A DNA stretch of 64,000 nt, from assembly GCA_035772785.1 (NCBI GenBank), contig JAOCPU010000002.1:248001-312000 (forward strand). Reading direction: 5' to 3'. Made by a program: the position numbers and the translations under genes. Below, in pieces: positions 1 to 12,344 of this stretch (positions within the stretch are counted from its first letter, which is position 1; each line of letters begins with the position of its first letter). Below the pieces are notes generated by a model. The model saw only the letters and a list, made by a program, of their open reading frames with translations, did no database searches and was not told the origin of the DNA. This DNA comes from Phlebiopsis flavidoalba (taxonomy: Eukaryota; Basidiomycota; Agaricomycetes; Polyporales; Phanerochaetaceae).

Positions 1-2260
1 ATTGACGTCATGCGCCGAACCTTGGCGGGGACCGTTATCAACGAATACATTGATCAATCCAAGTACTATGTATGTTGGGTTCCGCAGTACCGACAACAAC
101 AACGCGAGTAGATGCAAAGTATCCGGGCAGTAGCGTAAAGAATGTTACTCAATGCCCTAGTGCGGTAGCTGACAGCTTCCCTCCGATGTCAACCAGCGCA
201 ACGGACCGCGATGCACTTCGGCGATTTTTGTTTGCTCGGCATCATCACAACTAGGAAAACAAGTAGCCGCAAGGTGCGTGTGAGCCTCTGCGGCCCAAGA
301 GACAATTCACCACTGCCTTTCCAGTCGTACTGAGAACGCAGAACCTCGAACAAGGTTTGGGTGGGGAGTCCGCGGCCCAAGCCTAAGCTTGGGTTGACGT
401 TTACTAACCGACTACAGACTAATGGCCACCAGGCCGGACGCGAGTGCACCCGAAATTAACGCATATGCCTAACCATTTTAGCGAACCGCTCAGGCAAAAC
501 CACTCATTGTGAGAAGGCGATCCGGCGCAAGTCGATGCTATTTACGCCACCGCACGGCGTCGGGTATCTCGGTCTGCAGCTGTGGTTCGACATCTGGAAA
601 TGCGCACCAGAGAACGCATGCATCCGGGCTGAAAATGAAGATCAGCTCACCAGGAAACCGCGTTGCGTGGAATTCATTATACATGCTTTTGATGATACTC
701 ACGACGAAGATGGAGCAGCAACGTATCGGACGCTGGGACGCCACATTGTACTAAACATTCATACGGCCGAAATGAACAATATTACTTCAGACTTTGCGCT
801 AGTACGATTGTGCCACAGTGCGTATTGTGTCTCTTCTTGTGGTGCCTCGTACTATTTAGAAAAACTGAAAAATGACCCAGATTCAAAATATGAGACGGCA
901 TCGTTTCTCATTAGGACTCAATGTACTCCACGCGCAAGGCGACGACGTTGTATAATCAGCTTCGTCCATCCACTTTTGCTAGATTCAGCAGGTAGCGTCA
1001 GAAAATCCTCATCTATGCCTCCGCGGGTATTGTAGAACCACGCAGAGATGCGGACGTTTGATGCATGCGTTCTGATATCGGATGCTTGTAGGCCCCGCGT
1101 TCCAACGAGGAGGTTCTCAAAGAGGCGGCGTTGCGCACCCTATTGCGACGACATTCATATGAGTGAGATACATACTTATACAGCCAACCCAATCGATGAC
1201 ATTCGTACCTTATATCCGTCCTTTGCCAGGTCGTCGCGGCTGAATGCCATCTTCTGACCGTTGTAGAGCACAGTTATGTGGGGCACAGGCCAAGCTCCGC
1301 GCTGATAATTGATTCCGACAGCTTTATCTATAACGGTAGATTCGTTGAGAAATTGCTGTCAGCGTAGGCGTGTAACATTCTTACTCGTTTGCACCTCGAG
1401 CCTTGTCCTCGTGAGGGGGAGCCTTCACTTTCCTCTTCGGCCTTCGAGCTTTGATTTAATGTCGAGGTGTCATCCACAGACGTGACGGATTTATTTGGCG
1501 TACTTGGTCTTGAATTATTCTCTGGGTAGTTTGGAGGTGCGATTGATGTCATTCTATCATGCCGAAGCAGTCTCGTTATTGAGTTTTATGGATGGAAATC
1601 AATGATGTACAAACATGGTCAGGATCGAGCTTGTGCAAATAAGCAGGTACGCTGACCGCGTCGATTTAAATGTCGTGGTTCTCGGACTAAGCTAGAGATG
1701 TATATATCTGTACTGCGCTCTAGTACGGCGGCCGCTATGACGTCTAAATGCTCCAGGCGAACTGTAACGGTCTGATCCAGACATAACGGATCTGTGGAGC
1801 GGCAGACACAACTGCGGAAGCCGCAACCGCTCAAGCTCGATAGCGCTCAAATTTGGTTGAGTAAGATTCATTGTAAATTACCGATTATGTTGCCGTGCTG
1901 GTCCAGCTAAATTTGACACATACTTATGATACGTACAATGGACTGTTTCATGAGGTGTCTTTTCTTTTCTATGAAATTGCACGCCAGGATATGGACCAGT
2001 GCCTGACATTGGTCTGACATGCATACACAATTAACTACTCATTCTTGAGTCACGTTTGCGTATAAGTAACGCATACTGAGCCGGCTACACCATGAGAAGA
2101 ATATTCAATTTCGTCTTTGACTTGGAGCTCATTGAATGACTCCACAAGAAAGATTTATGATGTGTCGAGGCGACATCCTTGTCTCTTTCTCACAAAGAGA
2201 ATCTTGACAAGGTTTGCGAACGGACCTATGGGCACACGGGACCAGCTAAGATCGTATCGG
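1..2260. other. no recognised gene
   Basis: I see no recognisable family here. The longest open frame is 535-1035 on the plus strand (166 codons); it has no motif, signal peptide or repeat that I recognise and may be chance. On the minus strand, 1552-1328 starts with ATG and gives a Ser/Thr/Pro/Asn-rich peptide (MTSIAPPNYPENNSRPSTPN...), which resembles a disordered N-terminus of a real protein, but nothing downstream supports a gene. The segment is less GC-rich than the gene-bearing parts of the window. Confidence 0.4.
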
Positions 2261-2267
2261 ATAGAAT

Positions 2268-2640
2268 TCAGCTACAATAATTTTCGTGGGGAAAGGCATC
2301 GGGGAGTGAGTCGCCGGCGGATTTTCTCGTCACAGACAGTGACTGGAGCGCAGGCACAGCGTGAAGAAGCTTGGGCCATCCGGCATCTCTACCAAGGGCC
2401 ACGTCAGACACATGTAGTTCTACAACGCTAGGGTAGGAGAAATGTGTGAACAGACAACAATCCATCCATTCAGCTTCCGGAGATGAAAGTGAGGAGCTCG
2501 AGGAATAGTTGCATCCTGTAGGATCTCTGTGCGTAGAAAGAGCCTGGCAGAGCCGCAGTCACCCCCAAAATGAGTCTGAGCCTGAGGTTTGCATGAGAGA
2601 GATCGCCCAGCTCCAATGTCATGCACAAGAGCTGTGATGA
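2268..2640 (-). pseudogene. F-box/LRR-like fragment
   Basis: On the minus strand, 2465-2268 encodes a leucine-rich piece including YPSVVELHVSDVALG and LLHAVPALQSLSVTR, the spacing typical of LRRs in Agaricomycete F-box proteins. Just upstream (about 2626-2470) a second piece in other frames reads LELGDLSHANLRLRL. No F-box or start is visible with it, and the neighbouring F-box/LRR gene (2935-4740) already has its own C-terminal end. This is therefore either a decayed paralogue or an extra exon group from the same gene with disrupted frames. Identity rests on repeat pattern only. Confidence 0.35.
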
Positions 2641-2934
2641 GGGACTAGTCGGACCTTTGCAATTTCGCCGGGCTACCAGGTACGAGGGTTTTGAAAGCAG
2701 GTGACATCCTCTTCGCGCGCGATCTCTTCGACAGTGAGATGCGTGAGGTTATGTAGCTCCCGCGAGTGGATAGAGAGTCTATCTAGACTCTGGGACTATA
2801 GGGACGAATGTTCCAATACAATTCGGGCATGTGGCGTGACTACGCAACAAATTAAAATTACAGAAATGAGTGTTTCGGGGTAGGATCAGCGCTCGCGGGG
2901 CCGGCTCGACGCTCGCTCTGGACCTCTGTCAAGA

Positions 2935-4740
2935 TTACCACTGCATGCGGAAGCATTCGTCGCAGCTTGTACTAGTTCTGCCGCCACCTGAAATTTCCGA
3001 TGGACCTTGTTGCCACGTAAACTGCAACGCTGTCTCTGACATGCGCTGGAACCAATCCATGTCATGAGCTTCATCGAAGAACAGTATGTTGTGCAGATGC
3101 AACTCTGCCAGCGGCACTCCCATACTTTTCCTCGCGTCCCAAAAACGCGTCGATCGCGCGCTGACAGGGTGGCTCTCCTTCGAAACGGCCTTTGACATCC
3201 CCCTGGATGCATGTGCCATCTGTAACCGCTGAGCCGTAGGATGCGAAGATGCGGCAGAAGGATGGGAGATGTGTTCGATGGTTGATTGAGCTGGATTTCG
3301 CGGTCGTTTGGGCTTGATCTGTCACCAAGCCGCGTCAATAAGTCCAGAGCATGTTCAGTTCCATGGAAGTGCAATTCTTGGAGCTGGTTTGCAATGGCGT
3401 AGGCTGAATAACCGGCTGTGGCCGAATGAAGTCTCGTGAATACACAGCAGTCGGAGACTCGACAAGGAAATCGTGTGTGTATTCAAAGCCTGTACGAGGG
3501 CGTGGGAAGAATGCCGACTAGCGAGGTCAACGGAAGGTTCCACACATGGTTCCAGGTAACAGAAAGGTTTCTTGGCGTGGGTAATGCCCTCCTGGCCGTC
3601 CACGCCAAGCTGGAGAGCAGAGGCTGAGACATACATTGACGTGAACCGCTGTGGCGGTCCGAAACAGCTGACACCGTTCTTTTTGGATGCTATGACGGCG
3701 TAGACATTGGGCTGCGCCACAAGATGGAATTGACCATGGGCCTGAATGAAGCAGTTGGACGGAATCATGAAATGGTTCAGCAGTTTTGATGGACCCCCGC
3801 TGCCGTTAAGCATGATTTCTTGCAGACGCGGTAAGGGATGAGTGGGGGAAGGGACTGTGACCGCGTTGTCGAATGCCGTGTCTGAGATATCAGAGATTTC
3901 TAAAGACTGCAGAAGAGGTAGGTTGTGCAGTATGTCCAGCAACTCATCCTGTTCCCATCGGAATGAGAGAAGGTGAAGCTTTGTGAGCGACGGTCGTATG
4001 AGGCCGCCTGCAAGCTCGAATGGGAGGTGTTTGAGACTCAGCTCCTGGAGTTTAGGAAGACCAGACCCTTCCTGAAGAAACCAAAAAGTTTCCGGAGGGT
4101 CGGCATCGTCCCCGTCCAAGGAAGAGTACTCGAGTGAGAGACTTTCCAACAAGGAGCCTCGTCGGGCTCAAAAATACGGGGAGTCGTTGAGATACTCGGC
4201 TTCAAGTAGGCCCATCATGGTATTTCTTTCGAGCTTCAAGCAAAGATGCTGCAGCCGGCCGACAACGGGCACGAGAGGGGCAAAGAAGGAAGGATCTGGG
4301 GCCCGTCGAGCCCCGTTTGAATGTACGGTCAGAGGCAATTCTTTGGAGCGACGGATGAACGCTTCGGCGCATGAAGGATAGCGGCTCGTTGGAATGACAC
4401 TCCAAAGTTCGGTGGGAGTTCGAGCACGATGGACCGCCAGCGACTGCAAACATGGGTGATGCGGATCCATTGGACACACAGGATGGTATGACCCAGGACG
4501 AAGGTAGTGAAGACATCGACAAGAATCTCGTTGGGTTAAAAGACGGGAAATGGATGGGATGGTGTCGTCGTTCGGTGTGTGCGTAAGCGTAGCAATCGTT
4601 CACTCGCTTTCTGATAAGTTGAACGTGTGATGCGATAGCCGCGTCGATGTCGGATGCGTGGCTCAGGTTCTTGAATGAAGCCTCGAAGTCGATGGCATCG
4701 GCGGTGTTTGCATGGCCTATGGGATATTTTGCGTCATGGT
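2935..4740 (-). CDS. F-box/LRR protein
   Basis: Predicted substrate-recruiting subunit of an SCF ubiquitin ligase. Near the N-terminus (about 4470-4410) one frame reads WIRITHVCSRWRSIVLEL and the next continues as LWSVIPTSRYPSCAEAFI and RRSKELPLTV, the region just after the F-box helices in Agaricomycete F-box proteins. It is followed by leucine-rich segments: LESLSLEYSSLDG, LPKLQELSLKHLPFEL, LLDILHNLPLLQSLEISD (about 4150-3880), and later LPHLRILRLSGYRW and GVPLAELHLHNILF (about 3250-3100). The last open frame ends at 2935. An upstream acidic helix-like stretch (IDFEASFKNLSHASDIDAAI, about 4700-4640) may be the true N-terminus; the start codon is uncertain. Several frame changes break the gene. 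The family is large and fast-evolving, so no substrate can be named. Confidence 0.7.
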
Positions 4741-4849
4741 AAAAGCTTGAGAGAAACAGTTTTGAAAATATACTGACTCTGCGCCCCGTCGGAAAGGGTT
4801 CGTCGTTTTGACTATGTAGGGTAGAAGAGCGAGGCAGAATCTTCACGTC

Positions 4850-5522
4850 TTTGAACAGTTGTCGCCGGCATTTGCCGATGCTCGTCCGTTTTGGCAGTGC
4901 TGAAGAACGTGAACACTGTCCCCGATACGATAAATTCGAGTTCAGCTCCGCCGCGGTCTCTGGGATGCTCGCGGATCTGCATTCCTACCACACCTGGAAA
5001 CGAATTCCGTGTCCACAAAGATATGCTCAAAGGCGTAGGCCCCGCTATTTTTAACTTATATCAACGGCTCTCTCACTAAAAAAAAAGCACGCCGCCTGTA
5101 CTTTGTTGGGGACACATCGTCGGGCCCGTGTCACAGCGTTTCCTATCGCACTCCCTACTCTACTCCAAGCGATTTCCCGTGATCAAAGTGCTGAGATTGC
5201 TCATCTTTGCGACGGAGTGCATTTCGCGCGTGTGAACGCGTACTCTGCGGCGATGGACAGCGACCCGCCGGCATCCCAGAGTATGGATTTGCGTGAGGAT
5301 ATTGGCCCAAGAAATGACATTAATACGCACCATTGATATATGGCACACAACAGAAGCATTATTCTTACTAAGTGCGGCTAGACTAGATTACAAACACAAA
5401 TAACAGAAAGATCACATGCAGGGCTGTACGGTTCCAAGAAACGTGAAGTAGGGGTGTAACTTACTAGCATGGGTTTATGTGGACCAACGTGTGATTGGAG
5501 TCATTAAAAACATAAACTCATA
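4850..5522. other. intergenic, no gene seen
   Basis: Only short, overlapping open frames on both strands with no family resemblance. It lies upstream of the F-box/LRR gene and downstream of the minus-strand gene at 5523-6870, so it may hold the 5' region of the former. An A-rich run lies at about 5080-5090. I see no promoter motif I would defend. Confidence 0.4.
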
Positions 5523-6870
5523 TCATTCACTTAGTTCATCATCCATGTCGCCGTACGAGAACCTTCTATTCTTCCTGTTGTATCGGCAGCAGACCATTTT
5601 GTGGATTTGCTGTCCCAAGTTTCCTCGGTCCCGCACGCCGCATTCGGGATGATGAGGAGAACGAGCCAGGATACTGCAGTCAGTCACTATGAGCCCACGT
5701 ATTGCAAAGTAGAAAGTCGCAAGACTCACTCTTTGTATGCCTTCCATGTTGATGGTCAAGCGGAAACGATGCATCATTGATTCAGCATCTTTAGCACTAC
5801 TTAGCATTACCCCCCATACCAAGGCCTTTGTCTTATCCTCCCCCTCTTCTTCTCGTTCTTCTATGCGTCATCGTCGTCTTTGGTTCTCACACGCCAATTC
5901 TCGAGACGATCGCCGTGAGCACACGCCGCTTCTTCTCTTCTTCGCTCATCCCATTCATCAAAGTCTTCATATGCCTTCTTCTCGGTGGCCCTCGCGGATT
6001 CGAGCTTCTCGTTCTATTCCATCGTACGCTCGCCAAGAGTTGGTTATCCTTTCCCCGTAGCCATCCAACCCCACATATGGGCTTCCACATATTTGACACC
6101 ACAGCAGATGCCAGCTGTATGCGGTAGTGCCTATCCCCAGCTCGCCACAGTATTGCCTGGAGCGGTGGTCCCCCCACCCGTCGCCAGCGCTTCGAAGAGA
6201 TTGGGTGGGATGGTCTCCTCAAATGGAGCCTACAGTGAGAGGGCAGGCTGCGAGCTTTCGAGAGAGCGCGCAGAGTGGTGACAAGCAAAGTGCAACCAAA
6301 TGCTTTTTCGGTTGCAATCGACACGGTCACCGTCGTTCAACCTCTGAGACATGGTGACGCGTCAATGGGCAAAGGTTAGTAGTCAACAAATGTAGGCCGA
6401 TCCACTCACGCGTCCAGACGCCCTCCAGTACATGGGCTTTAAATTCATCGGGGGCTTCCTCTGGGCTGTGTAACGAATGGCATGCCACGCGTCGAGCATT
6501 TCTTCTTTGACACGAACGGGGAAGGTCGTGAATGGCACTGAGAGCTTCGTCGACGAGCTCGAGCACCCGGCATAGCCGAAAAAGTCTGCGTGTCGGGATC
6601 AGTCCGAGAATAACGAGATATTCGCTTTTTGTCTCACCATTGTAAATGTACATATCATGCATCTCGGATCCCTGTTCTGAGAGCTTGCTTCATGAGCTTT
6701 TCCGCGCGTTGGTAGGTGTCTTTGTGGATGAGCGATCCAGCCGGGGTGGAACGTGTAATCTGAGGGGTAAAGGAAAGAACGAACTAAAGAATAGTCAGGA
6801 GAATGATTTTATACAAGATAACCTTGGTTTTAACCTTTGTCGTCGAAGCCATTTTGGCGTCCTGGTGGTG
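5523..6870 (-). CDS. hypothetical protein
   Basis: Not recognised. A plausible start lies at about 6852 (MASTTKVKTK), followed by a short possible intron and then a clean coding run, ITRSTPAGSLIHKDTYQRAE and KLMKQALRTG (about 6760-6690). Further pieces read SVPFTTFPVRVKEEMLDAW and RYTAQRKPPMNLKPMYWRA (about 6550-6420), and later in another frame YGERITNSWRAYDGIEREAR (about 6050-5990) followed by an acidic/basic stretch EDFDEWDERRREEAA. The last open frame ends at 5523. The charged C-terminal half looks helical. Frame changes are needed to join the pieces. A lineage-specific fungal protein is the safest reading. Confidence 0.4.
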
Positions 6871-6889
6871 GTTGTGAAGGCTTGAAGCG

Positions 6890-7397
6890 ATGTGAGCGTA
6901 GCCAAGTTGGTACGCGACGCCCATATAAACTGGCGCAGACGCGCGTTAACTCACCGTGATCTCACGTGATCAACTCTCATTAACAGGCGCGCGCAGAGGT
7001 CCGGACTCCGGAGGCGCACCGCCGACCGCTGCCGCCTGTTTCGTCACCGTCATCACGGGTCGAGGTGGCCGGCTAGTGCAAGTCGGGGGCAATCGAGTCG
7101 CTGTTGATAGCAACCAAATGGTACGTTTTCTTTATAATGATGTTTTACTTGTTTCATGAATTTGCACTGCAGACACACACGATCCTTGCGCGTAGCGAAA
7201 CAATTGCTGTTCGAACTTGAAGTGTGGAACGGAATTTCTCAGGCTTCGAGTCGTACGTACATGTGCGTCATCGTATGGAGATAAGATTCTACCCGTGTGC
7301 GTATTCGTAATCAGCTCGTACGCCCCATACTTTACCCTCGCACACCTCCCGTTCTCATTCCTTCGACCGTCTTAGTCTACTCCGGTCGTAGTCCGCA
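6890..7397. other. divergent intergenic region
   Basis: Lies between a minus-strand gene starting near 6852 and the plus-strand glyoxalase-like gene starting at 7398, so it probably contains both promoters. I see no convincing open frame. No specific TATA box or regulator site can be assigned from sequence alone. Confidence 0.4.
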
Positions 7398-8209
7398 ATG
7401 CCGCGCACCGCTGAAACTGAGGGTTACAAGGGGTTTGCGGTGTGCGCTCGTAGCATAGTCGTCGAAGCCCATAATGCCCTGGACAGTTCAATCACACGAT
7501 GATTCGTGTGAAAGACCCGAAAGTGTCGCTGAAGTTCTACTGTGATGTAAGGGTCTTCAGCGCAGTGGTCGTACATCTCTCAAACTTATAAACCTCTGCA
7601 GCCCGTCTGCTCGGCATGGATCTAATTCAAGGTTCTGCTTACCAGATTGAAGTTCAGGCACCATTCTTCCAACGCTCAATACTCTAGAATCTCCGATGTC
7701 TGACTTCACTCTCTACTTCCTTGCGTTACGAACAGCCCACCACTGGTCATGTCTGAAGATGAGAAGCGCCTCGCCCGCCTCAAATCGTGAAGCAGTTCTC
7801 GAGCTCACGCACAATCATGGTACCGTGAGAGCGACCCGAACTTCCAAGGCTACGCCAGCGGAAAACTCTGAGCCTGGTCGTGGGTTTGGCCATCTGGCAA
7901 TCACCGTACCCGACATCGAGCAATGCTGCGCACGACTGGAGAGCCTTGGCGTACCCATTCAAAAAGCGGCTTACTGACGGAAGAATGAACAGAATATTGC
8001 GTTTGTTTTCTTGGATCCCGATGGGTATGCTCACTAAAAAACGTACATAATTCATGAAGCGACTGACATGATTTGACTACAGCTACTGGGTCGAGATCGT
8101 TTCTCAGAAGCTTTTCAAAAACAGGAATGACTGGCTCGCTTTCAATCGTAACAAAGCTAGTGTGTATACTACGGCTCAGTTGAATGAATATCTCTCTACA
8201 CCGACCTGA
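7398..8209 (+). CDS. glyoxalase I (lactoylglutathione lyase)-like
   Basis: Glyoxalase I isomerises the hemithioacetal of methylglyoxal and glutathione to S-lactoylglutathione in the cytosol. The start at 7398 gives MPRTAETEGYK; after a short intron the next exon reads FNHTMIRVKDPKVSLKFY, the first strand of the vicinal-oxygen-chelate fold. Later exons give LLGMDLI, then ESDPNFQGYASGNSEPGRG and GFGHLAITVPDIEQC (metal-ligand region of the second half), then FVFLDPDG. An intron at 8025-8082 (58 nt, GT..AG) joins GAT GG to C TAC TGG, giving DPDGYWVEIVSQ, the classic C-terminal motif. The single-domain length (about 170-190 residues) fits fungal and human GLO1. Frame changes occur near 7690 and 7960. 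The tail after VEIVSQ (to the stop at 8207-8209) is longer than usual and may be partly misread. Confidence 0.88.
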
Positions 8210-8589
8210 TTTGTTTCATGTTGATGGTATCAACTAAAGGCTTGATACGTTCCAGTCCTTTGTTTGCTTGGAAGCCAGACGACGGCGATACAGCGGTCAC
8301 GCGCTCTTGACTTCTTCTGCGCCTGGCTTCAATGCACGTCTGCCACCAGCCAGCCAAAAAGTGTCTGCAGGGAAGGTGCTCTGCGTCGCGAGAATTGGCA
8401 AGTTTGTTTGTGCTGGTGCATATCCCGGGATCCCGGGAATCCATCCCGATAAACTTCCGGTATGTGAAAGGTTCGGCCCCGCAAATGCTCGCTTGACTCG
8501 GTAGTCCCCATTGTTTGCAGTACAAAAGCTCAAAGGTGTCCTTACAGAGCTTTTCACACAGCGACCGCTGGACTCAAGCGTTCTTTCGA

Positions 8590-10598
8590 GACTTTTCCTC
8601 ATAGATCAAACCAGCCAATCGTCTTCACTCCGCGTATGAAGGAAACTGGGTGAGGTACCGTTGTTCACGAATCCAGCCAAGGGATCTTCGTACGAACCCT
8701 GACAGGTCTCGAGAGTGGCGTGTGTGCCGGGCTCGTAAGTGGTCACATTCTCTGTATGATAATAATGACGACTAATTGGTTCAATTTGATTAGCGAATTC
8801 GACGGATGTTCTCACACGACGGTTTCTCAATCGGAATCACCCTTGATCGTCCGATTTCTGCTGACGATCTGAAGAGCAAATTGCGACGCGTCCTTATAAG
8901 GCTACGCCACCTCACACCGACAATTGCTTACCGGTTGTCTAAGCTGCCCTCCGACGAATATCAATTTGCATATGTCGTGCCCACATCATTTGAAGACGCA
9001 GCAACTTGGGTAGAGAACATCCTTATCTTCGAGCCGGATGGGAGCAGCTTTACCACAAGCCACGAGCGTGTCGTACGCGAGCGATGGTGGAAAGGCGTCC
9101 GAGAACAGATATACGCATGAATACCATGTTTACGGCAATCAACCCCACCCGTGATCTTCCCGCCTGTGGGCCCTTTCGTGAGTCTCACAATCTTTCCAAT
9201 CGCAGTCATGTCCAAGTCTAATCTCAGTGGAAGTCTGTCTTCTCACCACAGTAACATTGATGGACGGAGTGCGTGGATGATCCTTAGACAGGGCACTAAC
9301 ATTCTTGACGGAGGAAATGAACGGGCATTGTTTCCTGATGTTGAGAGTATCCAATGGGGGAGAACGAAGTCAAGAGGCTGGTGCCACCTGCTAACCGACA
9401 CAAATCTGGGTCGATATAGAAGAGAAAGGGCATCCGGAACCTCTACCTCCACCCGAACCCTTGGCTTCTCCACCAAAAGGCTTCGTAAGCTTTTGTCTGT
9501 CACAAAAAGTTGGTCAGCGTGGCTGACCTGCAATGTGAGGCTCCATGGCTGTATATCCCCTCCCACTTACGAGACGAACGGAGGGAGGAGAACACGTTAG
9601 TTCGTGTCATCTGGTGCCCACGAGAATACAGCGTGTTTATCACGCTGCGTGCAAAGCGCATGGAAAGACAATTACCCAGGCTGTTGACGGGGCCCTCTGA
9701 GGGTGTGTCTTGCGAACGCGGAAGCTGCGCTCGTGAGAAGACGCGTGGGCAACTAAATAGAAGTCCAGAGGCTTTCGAAGAAATATTGTCTTTGCGTTTT
9801 CAAACGCAACGGCATCTAGCGGACGGGATTGACGTCGATGAATATAGTGGGTGAGCTTGAAACCCGTATTACTATTGTGTATTAATCGCGTTTCGGCAGC
9901 GTGGAATTCTACCGAACTCATACCAGAGTCCCTCGAATCCGAGCACAAGCACTCCCCTATATGCTGCGGATGCATTTGCGCTGAGCCCATTCGGCATTGA
10001 GCCTTATCGAAAAATGCTGCCAGTCAACGAGCCGAACTTGGAAGTGAGGCGCGCTGCAAATAAGGAGGTGTTCTGGAATGAGATGGGGTAAAAGCGTCGC
10101 TGACTCGTGGAAAGCTGTAGAGGTTCGTCAGGTTTTACCATCATCTATTATAATGGTCGGCGTCAACATAGTCCATCAGGGTACATTTGAGAGTTTCAAG
10201 AAAACATACCTCTCGCTTCAACATAGGAGTCGACAGAGCAGAGTCCGATCCCCGAGAAGGTAGTATGGCGGATCTTCACATCGTTTGGCGACATGACACG
10301 TCTCGGACTGCTCGAATCCTTCCGCCCTCCGTTTGGAAACAAGACCTTGATTGTAGACGATATCGACTTCACCACTCGCTCAACACTGCCGGGCCCACAT
10401 TTCTCCTTTTTCCAGTATGACGGGAGGTTTGTCATCAAGTTGGTACATGGGAAAACGTTTGCGTCCAGAGAGGATACATGGCTGAGGGCGAGGATAATTA
10501 GAGAATGGTTTGATATATCTTATTCATGGACCCGCCTTCTGAATGATTCAATACCGTTGAGGATTCACGATGAGCGTGTACAATCCTTAAATAAATGA
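8590..10598 (+). CDS. CoA-dependent acyltransferase-like protein
   Basis: Resembles the condensation/BAHD-like acyltransferases that are common in Agaricomycetes as orphan or secondary-metabolism genes; substrate unknown. The piece at 8806-9117 reads FSIGITLDRPISADDLKSKL...RHLTPTIAYRLSKL, the N-lobe helix-strand pattern, then a WVENI segment. At 9240-9480 the pieces are NIDGRSAWMILRQ and ALFPDVESIQWG, matching the region after the catalytic HxxxD-type motif in this family; the motif itself is not clearly readable. Around 9650-9730 lies a helix resembling GKTITQAVDGALALCVL. The C-terminus (10293-10598) is well preserved: RLGLLESFRPPFGNKTLIVD, DDIDFTTRSTLPGPHFSFFQ and a FVIKLVHGKTF strand. Many frame changes. 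The start is unclear, and 8215-8580 may also belong to it. Moderately sure of the fold, not of the reaction. Confidence 0.5.
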
Positions 10599-10992
10599 CA
10601 GAGATGAAAACTCATCAGTTTTACGCGAGCCGTTGTACGCTGCAGCGACATGCGTGCAAATATTTCCGCTGTTTGCTGCCTAGGCTCTCAACTGGACCTT
10701 TTGGTGAGAGCACAGCTGTAGCATGTTCCGTGGCTTGACTCTGAAGCTGAAGGCCATCGGCTTTTTCAAGATATTTCGAGCCGCGTGCGTTCCGATTCGC
10801 GCTGCGGTGATTGGCTGGATCGGGTCACGAGAGCGATGCGGGGGGGCACGGGCGAACCGAACCGGCGTCTATGGCATTTTAGGCCTCCCTTCAAAGCTTT
10901 TCGGCCAGTTCTGACGTTCCTGCCTCGACGGTCTGTGCCTCTCACCTCCGTGTCTTTCGTCTTCGTTCTTTCTCCAGCACTTACCTTACGAC

Positions 10993-12344
10993 ATGGCACC
11001 AACGCTGAACGTGAAAGGCGCGGAGTCGGGTACTGCCCGCGTCCTTGGTTCTGGGTCCTGTCGGGTGAGTAACCATTCGGGATGCTTGGAGTGGTCGCGA
11101 AACTCAGACTAGTCCAGGGTGTCGCTGAAACTCATTGTATTCCACCCTGTCGATACCATTGCCAAGCGGTTGATGAGTAACAAGTCCGCCGTATGCCTCG
11201 CTGTCTACATGTCTATCTCCGCTCTGGTCCTGAACTATTTCTTTAGGTCTCGTTTAAACAACATTGGACACATCATCTTCCGGGAGCATGCTACTTGCTC
11301 CTCTGGGGAAGCGATTGCTTTCACTCTTCCCAGGCCTCGGATATGCAGCAGGTTACAAAGTCACGCAGCGAATCTATAAGTACGCGCGGTCAGCCGTGGT
11401 TCAGCGACATTATCACCCGAATTACAAGACTCAAGTTTTACCAACACGTTACCGCGGCGAGCGCAATGGGGCAAACTCATGACCCAGGCTCTTGCTGGCA
11501 GGTATGTATGACGCGTGTCATCCTTGCTGCTTGCTGATCGTCGTCTCCCATACATCCAGCTGTACGGGCATTGGAGAAGTGGTACGTGCGTCGTGTTGTA
11601 TGCCATGAACAGCGCGATTTTTTGCCTAACGCGTGGTGGTCATATAGGTGCTTCTGCCATTGTGGACGTGCTCAAGATTAAGAGGCAAGTGAATCCCGAG
11701 GCGTTCCGCGGACGTGGCATCCTGCGGATAATCATGGGAGGAGCGCGGCGCCCTCTATCGTGGCTGGGGGTTGGACGATGGCGCGTTTAACGCGCCCGGA
11801 AGCTTTTGCGGTACGTTTCATCAGCCGACCACTTCCTTATTTATGCTGTAGCCCTCTAGCTCTTTGGTGCTTCGGCGCGTGACGAATCAAGGACGTTAAT
11901 ACTCGTGTCCAACCTTCGGGGCCTCGAGGATTACCACAAGGCGACATGGACGCAAAAAAACTTTGTCGCAGTCGATCGCGGGTGCGTTTGGTTGCTTCGA
12001 TCACGCGTCCCGCTGCACCGGCTGGACACGATCAAAGGGACGCGTATCCAGAACGCGAACTTTGTGAGCAGAAAGCCCCCGATTAACCCTCTCACCGCCA
12101 GGAGCAGGCTGGTTGACTGTGATCAAAGTGACCTGGTTAGGCACTCACGAGGATACCTGAAATCGGCCCTATTCAAGGGGTTGACGCCCAAGTGGTACTC
12201 CATGGTCTTACACTGACTGTCAAAGATCGCTATAGGGCTCAAAAATACCCCTCTAGATTCTCCGGTGGTCGGCCCTAAGCTCGTGTATGATCCAGCTACA
12301 CCCTTGCGCAGACTCTCATTCCGATGTTCTCCAACTACGTCTAA
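10993..12344 (+). CDS. GGC1: mitochondrial GTP/GDP carrier, GGC1/YHM1-like
   Basis: Inner-membrane carrier that, in yeast Ggc1 (Yhm1), imports GTP in exchange for GDP and supports mitochondrial iron handling. It starts at 10993 (MAPTLNVKGAESGTARVLGS). The first signature follows as LIVFHPVDTIAKRLMSNKSA, then an intron at 11191-11246 (56 nt), then SLNNI...IFREHAT, LLSLFPGLGYAAGYKVTQRI, the Ggc1-specific second block. Repeat 2 reads LDVLKIKRQVNPEAFRGRGI (about 11660-11720), followed by RGWGWT-type residues across a frame change. Repeat 3 gives LDTIKGTRIQNANF and FKGLTPK. The end reads GPKLV...AQTLIPMFSNYV, stop 12342-12344. Three PxD-type carrier motifs and about 300 residues match the family. 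At least five single-base frame changes occur, for example an extra A in GAAACTC near 11140. Confidence 0.9.
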